Shown one piece after another: positions 1-12,290 of a stretch of 64,000 nucleotides of DNA; position 1 is the stretch's first letter, and the number at the start of each line of letters is the position of its first letter. The notes beneath the pieces are model-generated. The model had not been told where the DNA came from. It worked only from the letters and a program-made list of their open reading frames with translations, and made no database searches. The DNA lies in the NCBI RefSeq assembly GCF_050436995.1, contig NC_134766.1:5890001-5954000 (forward strand), given 5' to 3'. Made by a program: the position numbers and the translations under genes. The DNA is from Anticarsia gemmatalis. Lineage: Eukaryota > Arthropoda > Insecta > Lepidoptera > Erebidae.

Positions 1-85
1 GCAGAGTACCATTAAAAAATGTTACAAAAATTTTCACCCATTTCTCTTATTGGACGCAAGCGAAGTTGCGCGGGTCAGCTAGTTT
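1..85 (+). repeat. 3' end of a dispersed repeat ending GCGCGGGTCAGCTAGT
   Basis: The terminal GACGCAAGCGAAGTTGCGCG and GGGTCAGCTAGTTT recur at 61560-61646, where more of the element is visible. The window edge truncates this copy. Confidence 0.75.
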
Positions 86-119
86 GAAATATACAGACTA
101 GTTATAGAAGGTTAACTTT

Positions 120-372
120 GTACAGCTTTTCGATTTACTTCGGTCACCTCGCCGCAATAACCGTATCGCCGCGTGTGGTGGGTTCGAGAATATTTGTGTG
201 ATGAGCACGAATATTTGTTCTGAGCCTGGATGTTAATTTATCTATATAAGTATGTATTGTCGTATATATGCATGTTTATCGGTTATTTGGTTACCATAGT
301 ACAAGCTCTGCTTAGTTTGGAATCAGATGACCGTGTGTGAGTTGTCCAAATATATTTATATATTTGTTTACT
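120..372 (+). mobile_element. tRNA-derived SINE, degraded head
   Basis: A B-box-like GTGGGTTCGAG is followed by the body blocks ATATTTGTGTGATGAGCACG, TAGTACAAGCTCTGCTTAG and GGAATCAGATG...GTGTGTGA, which are typical of a very common moth SINE. The A box is not clear. Confidence 0.75.
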
Positions 373-2039
373 TCTATCCGTGCGTCATTTGTGTATGAGT
401 TAATTCGGGTAATTGATACTGTAGTTTTGCGTGAAAGAGTAGCAAGCATACATTGTCATTTAAACAAAAGACTTTTGTATTTATGATAAACTTCGAGCTT
501 GTAAGTAGAGAAGTTCCTATGTAATACTTATTTTTACGGACCATGTACAAAAATGAACTTCAGCCAGACATGAATTGAACTAGATTGCGTAGTACTCTAT
601 GGGAAAAAGGTGTGATTTTTATATAAATGTATGTATGTTGAATAAACAAGGCATTCTCGAATTAATATTGTCCTAGTTTTGTCCACATTTAGAACAATAT
701 TTCAAGCTGAAATAACTTAAACTACTGTCCTTAATCTGTGTAACAAACTCAACCTCAATCAAAAACAGTCTTCAATCCCATAGTAATAAAGTCGACAATC
801 CTTTAACAATTTAGAACAATATTTTGTCAAATAACAATACAGTACCTTCAGTTGATAGTGGTTCCCTAGAGAGGTGCAAAGTACCGTTTATGCAGATTCC
901 CTTAATGACGTCATTGATGACGATAGCGGTTTTTGGGGACCATAGATAAACCGATAAAATATTAGTTATGCACATTGTATTGCTAGGGGATTGTGTAAGT
1001 ATATACTGTGGTAGAATTTACATAATTTTGGCGGGAATGAGGGTAGACCAAAAACTATATTTTATTTTTCCTTTTTTTATAGTCTGTTACCTTTTTCTGT
1101 TTGGAAATGCGAATATCAAGGTGTGATTATATATTATAGAAATGAATCAAATAAATTATATTCACTTACTAAGGATTAGGCATAATACATCAAAGAAAAT
1201 TTCCGTATCCCATTATATAGTTTTTGAATTTTTCAAATTTCTTTGATAAATAACAAAGCTAGATTAATTCGAAATTAAATATCGGCAGATCACAACATTA
1301 ATGTTTTAGATTACTATAGAGAAAATCATTAGCAAACCGACACCGAGATCAGAAAATCCAGTAAACGGTAATACCTTCCCACAATATTACCTAAACCGGT
1401 GTCAATTATATTAATTTGTCCCACGTAGGGTGGTAACAGGCTTACGACGAGCTACATTTGTCCACTCACGTCCCCAGAGGTTGGCAGTCTTGGGAACAAG
1501 GCTGAACGCGCGAACGCCTGATCAACCCTCGTTGAGAACAAAAATCAACAAGAATCTATGGTACGTGTTGTTCATTTTTGGAAGCGTAGAGTTTGTTAGT
1601 GTGGATGTGGTATTGAGAACACAATATAATCTATCACAATATATCTATCATATCTTATGTCCTTGTGTGCAGTATACTGTATAATATACATAAGTACGAG
1701 TATATGGTGAGTTTTCTGAGGGGCAAAAAGATACGCTAAGCAATCAAATTATATGTAGATTAAAAACATATGTTCCAGGCTCAATATTAACATCGACTTA
1801 GGATGTAGATCTAATTTGATTGAGATACTGTTTCAAAAGAGAGAATTCAAAATACTTTTATAAGTTCTCCCAATATTTTTTAAAAATTCTTCGCAGTACT
1901 TTACTACATAAATCGCACTATTAAGCATATTTTGGGTTTGAAAAGCTTAAGTAAAACAAAAATTTGTCATTTCTTATACACAATATTGCGTTAAAACCTA
2001 AAACAGTGATTTAAAAACTCAAGACCAAAAAAATTCCAA
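373..2039. other. AT-rich non-coding stretch with a possible 3' UTR end
   Basis: There is no conserved reading frame on either strand. AATAAA at 641-646, followed by T/G-rich sequence, could end the transcript of a plus-strand gene left of the window; this is speculative. Confidence 0.3.
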
Positions 2040-2160
2040 ATACGCCATCGATCGCACTGAGCGCACTAAACTGCCACATCCAACCCCCGCGTGCTCTGTT
2101 CATCCTCTTCACACAAATGTCAAGTGTCACTCAATATTGTACCACTGTTGACGTATGGGA
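2040..2160. promoter_or_regulatory. Candidate promoter-like patch with tandem TGTCA motifs
   Basis: A locally GC-richer patch (CCACATCCAACCCCCGCGTG) is followed by the 17-mer at 2113-2129, which is identical to one in the NDUFB9 promoter. No gene is attached. Confidence 0.25.
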
Positions 2161-2825
2161 TTACTGATCCTATACTCTATGGCTCCATTATTTATGAATA
2201 TTTTGTATTTGTTTTTGAAGAATAGAGGCATTTTTCTGTAATGCAAGCTGCGTTGCTTGTTAATAAATGTTTGAGCTTATGATTTTAAGTTGCAGAATGC
2301 TGTGAAATTGAACAGTTTAATGTTGAAATTGAAATGCAGGAACGATCATTTATTGTTTACCGACTTCAAAAAAAGGAAGATTGCACTTGAACGCGTATTG
2401 CATGTATTGTCTGGGATTGTTTCTATAACATACTTGTGATTACAGTGATTAACTTAATCTCATAATGGTTATTTAAGTAGTGACAATGTAGGATAAATGT
2501 CTTACCACCCTGTGTTCCTCTTTTTCTTGTTTTTAGTGCTAAGTACATCTGTAGTACGACGTTATTAACAGAAGCAACACTGACAATTTGTCAAAGTGTC
2601 GAAACGATTTCTCGTTTAAAGTTATCTAACATTTGAAAATAAGTAGGTACCTAAGTCAAAATGTCGTAATAATAAAGTACGGCACTCGACAACATACATC
2701 AAGAACCACCACCCCACTTGTCAAAATTTAATATACAACCGAACTTATTAGGGTTAGCCCTTATTAGCTTACCGCCCTATCTTGATCCTCAGTGCGTGGG
2801 TTAATAAAGGGCGCATTACTGTGTA

Positions 2826-2935
2826 AACATGGCCACGTGGCCTCCTCGCGGCGGTCACGTGACCCTACCACAGACCTGATAGAGATCTTTCGCGCGCGAA
2901 ATTATCTGTGACCGGGCGTTCGCGCGCTTTTTGAT
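2826..2935. promoter_or_regulatory. CpG-rich island with two palindromic E-boxes
   Basis: GGCCACGTGGCC (2831-2842) and GGTCACGTGACC (2853-2864) are perfect 12-bp palindromes centred on CACGTG, 22 bp apart. The second contains the bHLH-zip site GTCACGTGAC. CGCGCGCGAA follows. It looks like a promoter or enhancer; no gene can be assigned. Confidence 0.5.
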
Positions 2936-3040
2936 GTCAAAGTAAAAATACATTTGTTTTTGACATACCTTCGGTTTGAATTGCTGTGATTTTAAGCAGT
3001 AAACGCTGCCAGATGTAAGCCGTTTTCTACTTAGCTTCAT

Positions 3041-3940
3041 CAGGGAAATCTTTAATTTTATCCTTTAAATTCATGCGACAGTGCAATTGCAGACTCCAAA
3101 AATGTTCAACTTTAATATGGAATTAAAGACAAGAATTATTTATCGAAGAAACAAGTATTATTTACATTCCTTCACCATGTTTTCTTCCCAAACTGTTGCC
3201 ATTAATTAATACGCTATACTTATTCCAGCTGTCAAAATTTAACACGTAAGTCGGCATAAATAATTGCAGTAATCTGATTACTTCAAAATAAATATAAGCA
3301 ATTAATTAAGTGATCATAAAAAAATAATTGCAGTAATACACGTTTACTAACTACGAGGCAATTATTACAATTAATATCATCATGTAATTACAAAAAAAAC
3401 ATTTAAAATATAGTCGTTATCGTGTTACGTTCATGATTGGTACATTTGACCGATTTTCAACAACGATATTTAGTATTCCGCTTCAGGCGCCATCTTGTCA
3501 TATGTGATAAAATGTTATCCATAATGGCTTAGTAGTTAAATGTTTAATTACAGTTTTTAAACTATTAATCACTCCATAGATTGAGTTTTCATTCATAGGT
3601 CATTTGAAAGTATATAATATATCTCGGCGGAATTGCGTAAGTATATAGTTAATACGTCGCCCGAAGAAAGGGTATTAAATCAAGAATTTACGCATTTATA
3701 CACCTACGCATATATTAATGATAAGGTAAAGCCGCACACCGTTATACTAACAATTATCTGTTATAAACAGCCCATAAACTTGCATCGCAGATAAAATATT
3801 AAGTATTCTGTTTAAGGCTTTAATGCCGGTGTTCAATCGAAATAATGTTAGTATGACATCTATGGAATATAAAAACACTCATTAAATTGTTTTACAGCCG
3901 GTTACTTAATACAGTTTGCGATGTATCACCTGTTCGTCTC
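3041..3940. other. AT-rich non-coding stretch
   Basis: Only AT-rich sequence was seen, with no coding signal and no repeat family that I recognise. Confidence 0.5.
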
Positions 3941-3959
3941 ATTTCCTTGTCGTAAACAA

Positions 3960-4060
3960 AATAGGAAAAGCGATTCCCGCCACGGCCATCTTGGATGAAC
4001 TGTCAGTGTCAAGTGCGCGCGCATTGGACGCGGGCACCCGCTGCCGGAGGCGATTCATTT
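3960..4060. promoter_or_regulatory. CpG-rich patch, possible promoter
   Basis: GCCACGGCCATCTTGG, ACTGTCAGTGTCAAG and GTGCGCGCGCATTGGACGCG lie close together in AT-rich DNA. The tandem TGTCA resembles the NDUFB9 promoter. No coding exon follows that I can recognise. Confidence 0.3.
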
Positions 4061-4744
4061 GAATAATATCCAAACCATTGCACCAGATATGGAGGATATC
4101 CTGAAATGGCAATCTTGCTGGTGTGACTGAACACACTTGAATTAGGATCATGTCATTCTTAGAAATATTTAAAGAACATTTTTTATGCGAAACTTGCGGT
4201 AGTTTCCTCATTCTATGTACATAGTACAGTACTTGATTTAATTGTCCTAATATACTGTAATTCCCGTAATTTCGCTGCAAGCAAACTTCATTTTCATTCG
4301 TACATAAATGATAAATTGAGACTATAATTAGAGCCGTAAGAAATATCAATAACAGCGGAGATATTAGACGTGATAATTCGAGTTTATATCAAAGGACCGT
4401 TGCGTGCACAGTTTATATAAACGAGTTTATAAGTGCAACGACCATAATTACTATTTACAATCAGATCAATTTTGTATTCATGCTTATCTTTATTATATCA
4501 ACGTAACCATCATGTTATTAGAATATTTCCCGCTTATTCACTATGACTCATATAAATTAGATAAGTATACGTATCAAACTTTTATCCTGTATCATTAGTT
4601 AACTTGCGCCATAAAAGTGAACCTCGGGTCTTTATATTAAAGTATTCTTGAAGGATAAAATCATACTTAATACATATGTTAACACGTAAAGGATGAGCAT
4701 AAAATTATGGGACATATCCCTCAAATAACAATAACGACTTAAAG

Positions 4745-4960
4745 ACACGCACGTCCATCCATCGCGGCGGGCGAAAGCATAATGCGCAATAATAATTCTA
4801 AATTCAAAAGTGAAGAAGTTACGATGGCCGGTCGCGCACGGGCCGGTGTTGCCAGTTATATAATTAGAAAATGAAAGGGTGGCGCGCACGCAGCCCGCGG
4901 CGCGACCACTACTATCGCTCACCATCGAGCCTGCTCCCGCTAGTGTTGGGACATGCACGT
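4745..4960. promoter_or_regulatory. CpG-rich island of unknown function
   Basis: It contains GGCCGGTCGCGCACGGGCCG and GCGCGCACGCAGCCCGCGGC, separated by AT-rich TATATAATTAG. A 108-codon minus-strand frame crosses it but has no domain features. It could be a promoter or first exon of an unrecognised gene. Confidence 0.3.
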
Positions 4961-5820
4961 ATTATCGATTTACTCTAATCCCTCGTAATCGTTTTCTTGT
5001 TATGTCATAAGATATAGAAGATAGATAAGTTTTAGATAATTATAAGCCTTATTCTCGTTACTTTATCTACGAAGTCGGAAGACTAGATGAGTTCTAAAGC
5101 CGCCATAGATTTTCTTAGGATTTGCATATGAAACAAGTCAAAGAACTCTCAAACTATCTTATAAATACAGTCTTAAATAATTATGCTTACATTAAAACAT
5201 TTTTAATGTGCATTTCCCGCATTCCTTCAAGTTTTAGTTACACATATCGTATCATTCGCATCGAAACTAAACTATATACGCTATAGCCAACACTATCACA
5301 AAAATATACTCCCCTCACCGGAGGGCAAATGGCAACATTCTTTATTTTCCAATATTAATAAGGAGCGTGCAGCATTACACCGTATTTCACATCGGGCAAC
5401 ATCATTATCTTGCGTCTCTTTCGCACACCATACAAATATATATGTGCGTACTCTTCTAATGTTCGAATTTTGTATAATGACGACCTTTTTGGTGCAAGAT
5501 GGTAGATCAGGAGAGATTTATCTAAGTTCTATAACGACTTGAGATATACACGGACATTATAGGCCGAATATAATTGATACCTTTGCCCAATAACTCATTC
5601 AGCGAAAAATGTAATGAGGTTGATTATAGATATTAACTTATAAAAAATTTGCATACACAAAGTGAGGTATTAGTCGCATTTTTTGTACCCTGAATTGCGT
5701 TGAATAACAGTTGACGCATGTACATCAGTATAGTCATGTTTTTAATGAATTAATTGATCAGCTTTAGCAATAATCAAGAATTCATTATTATAGTAGACAA
5801 TAGTAGACATACATAGATAC
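4961..5820. other. AT-rich non-coding stretch
   Basis: No gene, RNA or recognisable repeat was seen. Confidence 0.5.
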
Positions 5821-5821
5821 A

Positions 5822-6026
5822 TAATATTGCGTGATATTATCACGCCTGGTATAGGGTCGAAGGTGTAAGCAGAACGGTATACACCCACGTTTCGCCATAT
5901 TTTCAATGTTCCAATGCAAATAAAATAAATTAGACTATAAACAGTAATTTTTCCGACTCGAGAATTGAACCCGAGACCTCATGATCAGCAGACGGATACA
6001 CTACCGATTGCGCCACAGAAGCAGTT
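5822..6026 (-). mobile_element. tRNA-derived SINE (minus strand)
   Basis: Read on the minus strand it starts TCTGTGGCGCAATCGGTAG (A box) and has GGTCTCGGGTTCAATTCTCG (B box). It continues to GGCGAAACGTGGGTGTATAC and CACCTTCGACCCTATACCAG, the usual 3' body. The tRNA-like head lacks a paired acceptor stem, so it is not a tRNA gene. Confidence 0.85.
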
Positions 6027-6532
6027 ATTGTGGAAGGGCCTGTAGGATTCACAGTATTGTAGATCAATGCTGCGTTTTGTTCCAAGTGCCTTATAAGCGA
6101 TTTCACCATCTTGTAAATAAGTATCGGTTAGCTTACCAGATAGAATTTTAACAATTGACACATTTGCTGTCTCTATATCAATCGGAAAGGTTATTCGATA
6201 ATTATCTTAAAGTCGGAAAACTGCCACTAGGCCGTTAGTCTATCAACGATCATAGCTTTGACGCCAGCTGTGAAATAAAATGAACTCATATTTACTTTAT
6301 TGAACATATAAGGAAGATATCTACTAGATAGATAGTCCAGATAGTTATTCATGATAGGTTTAAAGACATGTAATTAAGCTAGGCTATTTCCTACCACTAT
6401 CTAGTATCGACAACCGAGTAGCGACCGAGAAATGTTGTATTAAAAACTTCAACACAAGCATTGTAAAAACAATGTTTTTTAAATCATTTTAAAAGTCAAA
6501 CGCTCGGTACTCTGTAGTAGATACGCTATAGA

Positions 6533-6665
6533 GGGGTATCGTGTTATAACCCAGGTAATTTGGTTGTGGAGGTCAGATAGGCAGTCGCTCCATGTAAAAC
6601 ACTGGTATTCAACTGCATTAGGTGAGACTGGAAGCCGACTCCATCATAGTTGAAAGAAAGACTAC
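6533..6665 (+). repeat. GTTATAACCCAGGTAA repeat family, copy 1 of 3
   Basis: The blocks GGGTATCGTGTTATAACCC, GTGGAGGTCAGATAGGCAG, TCGCTCCATGTAAAACACTG and GGTGAGACTGGAAGCCGAC recur at 29141-29250 and, reversed, at 40516-40668. Confidence 0.82.
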
Positions 6666-6851
6666 GCTACTATAGATCGGTTTCACTGTAAACAAATGAG
6701 TGTAAGATAACCTATTTGCTGGATAAACGATAACAAACGTATGAACTGTCAAGATTCCGTTTGATAAACTATCTGATACTTACCCAGAAGATATTAATCC
6801 AGGACTTACAATTCTTTTGTCTTCTGCCAAACTGCTTGACTAGTTTGATAA

Positions 6852-6968
6852 TGCCCGGTTTCTGAGTACATTTAGCGGTAGTTTATCTTTTCAATAGCGT
6901 TTTTTTATATTAGTTTAAACGCTATTGATAAGATAAACTACCGCTAAATGTACCTCAGAAACCGGGGG
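6852..6968. mobile_element. Palindromic MITE, copy 1 of 3 (117 bp)
   Basis: Long inverted arms begin TGCCCGGTTTCTGAG and end CTCAGAAACCGGGGG, with internal arms GCGGTAGTTTATCT and its complement. TAA flanks both sides (6849-6851 and 6969-6971), which fits the TWA target duplication of PIF/Harbinger-type MITEs. Other copies are at 29282-29401 and 60414-60541. Confidence 0.88.
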
Positions 6969-6971
6969 TAA

Positions 6972-9262
6972 GAAAAGCATTTGTTATAAAACAGTAAGTC
7001 TTGTATAACGTTACCACTTACCAGATGACGGTATATTTCGTTAACGAAGCACAAAACACACAGCCGCAGTTGTTATATCAGATATATGACTCGTAATATC
7101 ACGAACACTACTGGACAAGAATATTCGGACACGAATGCAGTGTTTTAACACATTTCCTGAACATTTTTACCATTGTCACTCCGATAAACTTAGACCTCCT
7201 ACCCTACAATTAATAAATAAATATCATATGTCAACTCACTCACGTTCATCTGTTTTCGAAATAAGCAGAGCTTGTAGTAAAGTTACCAACTATAATCTAA
7301 CAATAAAATCTTTAAAAATATATCACTGATTAATTATATTCTGCAAAATAAAATACCACAATTCTATATTGCGTTTATCTTGTCCTCAACTGTATGTCAA
7401 TAGTAATTGCAATGAGATCGCGTGGTTACAGCGGTGTAAATTCCTCATTATACGGTCGCAGGCGCCGACCTCGCGATCATCCATGTTGCCGCACTAAAAC
7501 AATCTAACAGTGAACTTAGAATTACATAACAACGCACAACACACGCTGATTTATATACATGCTAATCGTAGAGGAAATACAGCTGAAAAATGGTTTGATA
7601 GAGTAAAAAATGGTGTTAGAAAACTTGATAAAGTTATCATTTAAGAATGGTTGTGATTAAGATAGCAGTCGTGAAGTCATATCATAGGCTTTCGCTCAGC
7701 TTGAACAGCTTTTATACTAGGTTGACCACTAACCATGCGATAAATCTATAGAGCTTATATTATAAATGCGAAAGTTTGGACGTTTGAAAAGACGTTTGCT
7801 GATCAATCCCACCAAAACAACGGAACAGATTTAAATGAGACTCGGCGTTTAGATACCCAAAGTAAAACATGATTATGATACTTCTTACCTCAAGAAATCA
7901 TGCAGAGAAATTCGCGGGTAAAAACTAGCAAATAATCTTTTGCAAATAATAATGCATTTCGAATTTTCGATTCAAATCAGTTCATTTAGATGGTGAGAGC
8001 ATAAGAGTGGTGTTCGGAGCGCAAATTGATCAATCCCGCGGTAGCCGCGTGAGGCGATTGCCTCAATTACCTCAATTACACACAAACAACCATTTATTTA
8101 GATGAATTAAACACTTTATTTGTACAGAAGCAGCTTTCGCAATTCATAAAACAGGGTATATCTAATTTGCACAAGAAAAATTGAAGGAAAGATTGTTCTT
8201 TGCTATTGTTATAGGTAACTATACTATAGAATAGTCGTTTTTCCATTTTTGTTTCATATATTTTTACAAACTTAGTTTAAGTATGTATTGTAGGTACCTA
8301 AATGCAAAGTTCCTAATCCGCACGTGGCCAACGTGGTTCACTCAAGCCGTAAGATGTCCAACTCCAGACTTACATATCTCATTCCCTTGCCCAGCGTTGA
8401 GACAGTAATGTGTTATTGAACGGATTTTAGGCATCTTATAATATTAGTAAAAGAGATTTTTATGGGAACATTCACTGCCAAAATGGCACTCTTTTTCAAT
8501 TAAATATTCTGCTCTATAATATTGAACAACAATTCCCACATTATAATAATAATCTACATCCTATCAAGTCGTATTTTACCCTAGTTTTGAGAACACCCCT
8601 AGGTAAATAGCCTAAATGGTTCATATCTTATAATCTAGGCATAAAATGGCGTCATGTCGGGCCGATTGGTACAATTTTATTGTCAAACCGTTGTTATTAA
8701 GATGCCGATGAAATTCGAGGCATTACCGAGTGCCGCCGGAGGGAGTCACTAACTTAGTAGAAACACTGTCAAGTTAGAAACGTTTTAGGACTGTCCTGGG
8801 TATGTCAAAATAAGTAACACTTAGGTACATATTGGAACCGAAATGAAAACTTGAATCTACGAAATCAGTTTAAGTCGGGACTACCTGCATTACTAAAGGC
8901 AATTTTCTTGTATTTTATGTGTAAGTTACGTAATTTAGCCGATTTTCCAAAGGTTTTATTAATTTATTCGGAGATTAACTGTCAAATTTTCAAACTATAT
9001 AATCTACTCTAAACTTTATCCAATATCAAAATTCCTTTGTAATTTATTCGTATAAACTTAATTTATTGAAGAGGAACCATTAGTTATTACTTAGTTAGCT
9101 TAATATTTACATTCATCGTCACATTATCTAACTAATTTCTACTAACAAACTTATCAACTAATGACTCTTCTTCTATCATTAAGAGCTATAAAATATTCTA
9201 CTAAAAAAAGGATCTCATAAGCCAAAATTCATGGTCACTTTAGTGGACTACCTAAAACTTGC
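6972..9262. other. Gene-free stretch with two repeat fragments
   Basis: 7755-7929 resembles a LINE tail (ATAAATGCGAAAGTTTG at the start and AAATTCGCGGGTAAAAACTAG at the end). 8316-8412 is a degenerate copy of the CCCAGCAGTGGGACAGTAA family. The rest is AT-rich with no coding signal. Confidence 0.5.
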
Positions 9263-9294
9263 GTGTCGCATGAGACTGTCTCGGCTGTTTCCTA

Positions 9295-9375
9295 TGGGAA
9301 ACAACCTCCCTCCCCCGCCCCCCGCCTCGCGCCCTCCTCGCCCCCCTCGCCCCCTCGCCCCTCGGCCGAGCTGAC
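9295..9375 (-). other. C-rich tract with G-quadruplex potential on the minus strand
   Basis: Between 9308 and 9361 the plus strand has seven runs of three to six C, separated by short loops such as TCG, so the minus strand has seven G runs. It is the most GC-rich stretch in the window. It may belong to an unrecognised promoter. Confidence 0.7.
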
Positions 9376-9489
9376 GAATTGCAACCACCACCATGTAGGC
9401 ATGCACCGATGGAATGTGATAATAAGTCCTAAATCCGACTGGATCTCACACCGAACTGTATCGTCGAATACTTTTCTTGTTTTTTATTT

Positions 9490-9605
9490 ATCTCCCTGGA
9501 CAAGATGTATGGATGTGAATGAGGCAAAATATTTTTTGTAGGGATTATAGCAAGTGACGTTCTTTGGTCTATCATGACTACCGGCTACCCACATGGAGAA
9601 AAAGC
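9490..9605 (+). repeat. GAATGTGAATGAAGCAAAG family, copy 1 of 4
   Basis: CAAGATGTATGGATGTGAATGAGGC and the later GACGTTCTTTGGTCT and TACC blocks match the order of the other copies, with many substitutions. Confidence 0.55.
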
Positions 9606-10549
9606 GTTAATTTATTTATTTATACATGTAATTTGTACGTATACATGTATTTTAATTATATGGAAGAGCTCTCTCTGAGATTGAGACGAGGATCTTTTGA
9701 TTAAATGACCAGCTACCTATGACTAATGTTTATTTTAATGTGACAAGGATATCAAAGTATGAAAGATAATATATAGTTTGTAATTACAGGTTAAATGTCG
9801 TGGTCTTCCTCAACTTTGATAAGAACAATGCCAATTGCTTTTAGTTAAAAAAATATTATCAGCAAATAACAATATTTTACATTGAAAGAATCTTAAGAAT
9901 CTCTCAATTCTGAAATTATTATTAAGTATATAAATTAAAATCTATTTCGTAAGTGTAACATTTTAGTTTCAGTTTATTTCGTTGTCGGTCTACAAAGCGG
10001 CCATTATAACTCGCAATTATGAGTTTTGGGGCTATCATTTGTGCAGCTAGTTGCGTCGTACTAATGTGCAGTTTAGTTCAGTCGTGACTCCGTTTCGCCA
10101 CAACACACGATTCCAGGGGTTTTTGACGTGGATTTGATACGGGTGATGGCGCCAAACTTACAAGAAACCCTTTATATTTAACAGAAATAAGAATAAAGCT
10201 TAAGTGTATGTTTAGTGTGTTATGATTTCTGATTCGTGAATCTTTTGCCCTTAATTAGGTGTAAAAGGGCAAAGGGATAGCTTGGATTTTAGTTGTGGGA
10301 ATATGGATGAGGATTATTGTATGGCTTAGTTAAATGAGAAATAAAAATAATTGCATTTTCTATAGGTTACAATGACTAATTTTTTTTAAAATTAAATTAT
10401 AGGTACCAATTAATAAACAATGACTATTTTGCGTCTTTGTACTAGAACATTTAAGGTTAACATCAGAAGTAATTACATCATTACTTCAGTAACTATTTGT
10501 TAATGGTTAACAACAGGATTAACATTTATTTGCCGTAATTTTATAAATC
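9606..10549. other. AT-rich non-coding stretch with one possible initiator
   Basis: A modestly GC-richer patch at 9980-10160 includes TTCAGTCGTGACTCCG (initiator-like TCAGT near 10079). No exon follows that I can recognise. Confidence 0.3.
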
Positions 10550-11138
10550 AAATCGCTCCTTGAATACAAAAGGGCCACAAATCGAAATCTATAAATTTTA
10601 CAGGAGAGCCAAAACAAATTTTTGAAACTGTTTTTTTATAATATTTCATATATTTATTTATTAAACATAAGATGTTAATATATCATTGGATGCGTATTTT
10701 TTAGCTCTATCTTTCTACAAAATAAACTTTGTAATAGCTGTTACCTATTAAGAGAAAAAAGCATATAAGTCCCTTTTGCATTCAAAATTTGAACCAATAT
10801 TGTGAGAAATATGTCAAAAATTAAACACACTTTTACAAATAAAAATGGTTAATTGTACTTTTTTGGTAAAAAAACCGTATCAAAAAGTTTAAAAATAATT
10901 ACTAAGTAAAACCATAACTGAATAGACCAGGAAAACATTGTATTAAACAATCTAAATTAAAAAATCTGAACTTTTTATTAAGTAAGTAAAATTATTGAGA
11001 TCAACTTTGTGCGTAACTTTCATTATTTAGTAAAATTAAACATCAATCATCATCATCAATCAATGGGTAACGTGACGAGTAGACTGAGTGCAGCAGGAGT
11101 ATTAAAGAAATAAGATAATAGAAAAGGTTTTTGAGTTT

Positions 11139-12145
11139 TATAAGCCTTTATATTTAGCATTCGTGGATTATTCCAAAGCTTTTGACAGCATTACTCATTC
11201 CGCCATAGAATCATCACTCCATCCAAGTCCTACTTAAAGATACTATGTAGAATCGAACCTTCATACATCAAACTCATCAAAGCAATAGACAACAATATCA
11301 TTCCAAGCGTGAAACAGGGAGACCCGCTATCTCCCAAGTTATTTACCAGCACCCTCAGAGAAATTTTCAGGAGCCTGGCGGTGTTATGGCAATCAAAAGC
11401 ATAGTTGTAAGTGGTAAACAGTTAACAAACCATTGTTTTGTAGATGACATAGTCCTCTTCTCTTTTTCGGCATCGGAACTCGAATCAATGCTCAAAGATC
11501 TGAGCACGGCAAACCTTCAGATTGGACTGAGTAAGAACCGTACAAAAACCCAGGTTATGACCAACAACACAAAACGTAGGGTCGAGGTAGACGGGCACGT
11601 CATGGACTATGTCGACGAGTACACTTGCTAGGGCCAGATAACCTCTTTTAACAACCGACGGGACAAAGAGTTGGACAAACGTGTCACAAGTGCCTGAAAG
11701 AGATCCTGGTCCAGGAAAGAGCTAATGAAGGGTAACCTTCCACTATCACTGAAGTGAAAGCTCGTCGACATGTTTATACCTACTACCCGTCCTTACCTAC
11801 GCTGCCCAAACATGGTCCCTTACGGAAAACCAGAAAGAGCCAGAGAGCGATGGAGCATAGTATATTATGCATCAAAAGAACAGATCACGTCCGAAATTCT
11901 ATACTGCGCTCCCAAACTCGCATAGCCGATGTAAGGGAGAAGACCGCTTGGCTGAAATGGAACTGAGCCGGCCACATTATCCATATGCATTCGGAAAGGT
12001 GGACCCGCATATCTACCAACTGGATGCCAGAAGATGGTCATAGCAGACGCGGGAGACTTAAATGGAGATGGCAGGATGACCTAGACGCATTTGAAAAGGA
12101 CTGGTCGGATCTTGCCCCTGAAAGAGGAATTTGAAAGGAAAGGGT
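11139..12145 (+). pseudogene. Degenerate LINE reverse-transcriptase fragment (RTE-like)
   Basis: Successive frames encode LAFVDYSKAFDSI (reverse-transcriptase motif), QGDPLSPKLFT, the catalytic-site block FVDDIVLFSFSASEL (canonical YADD region changed to VDD), and a C-terminal block near 11840-12120 with KRTDHVRNSI, TAWLKWN and GRLKWRWQDDLDAFEKDW. Frame changes and stops separate the blocks, so it is dead. The C-terminal order fits the RTE clade of non-LTR elements. The endonuclease half is absent. Confidence 0.82.
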
Positions 12146-12290
12146 GCCTCTTTACTTTGCCTGCATCAAAATGTATTATTTTATTTTTAAAATTGTAACG
12201 AAAACTAAAATTATTATCATACCAAACGGTCATATTTCTGGCCTTCCCATTCTAGCACGCTAAAAATGATTATTTATTCCACAATAATTT

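Noticed and set aside
1430..1684. 84-codon open frame on the plus strand
   Set aside because: It starts at GTG, is AT-rich towards its end, has no domain, and shows no splice context linking it to other exons.
4632..4958. 108-codon minus-strand frame as a gene
   Set aside because: Its length comes from the CpG island lacking stops. No conserved motif is visible; the island itself is reported instead.
5940..6026. tRNA gene on the minus strand
   Set aside because: A and B boxes are present, but the acceptor stem does not pair and a SINE body follows, so it is a tRNA-derived SINE.
11386..11966. Two open frames as an intact retrotransposon protein
   Set aside because: They are separate pieces of one reverse transcriptase broken by frameshifts and stops; the endonuclease part is missing.
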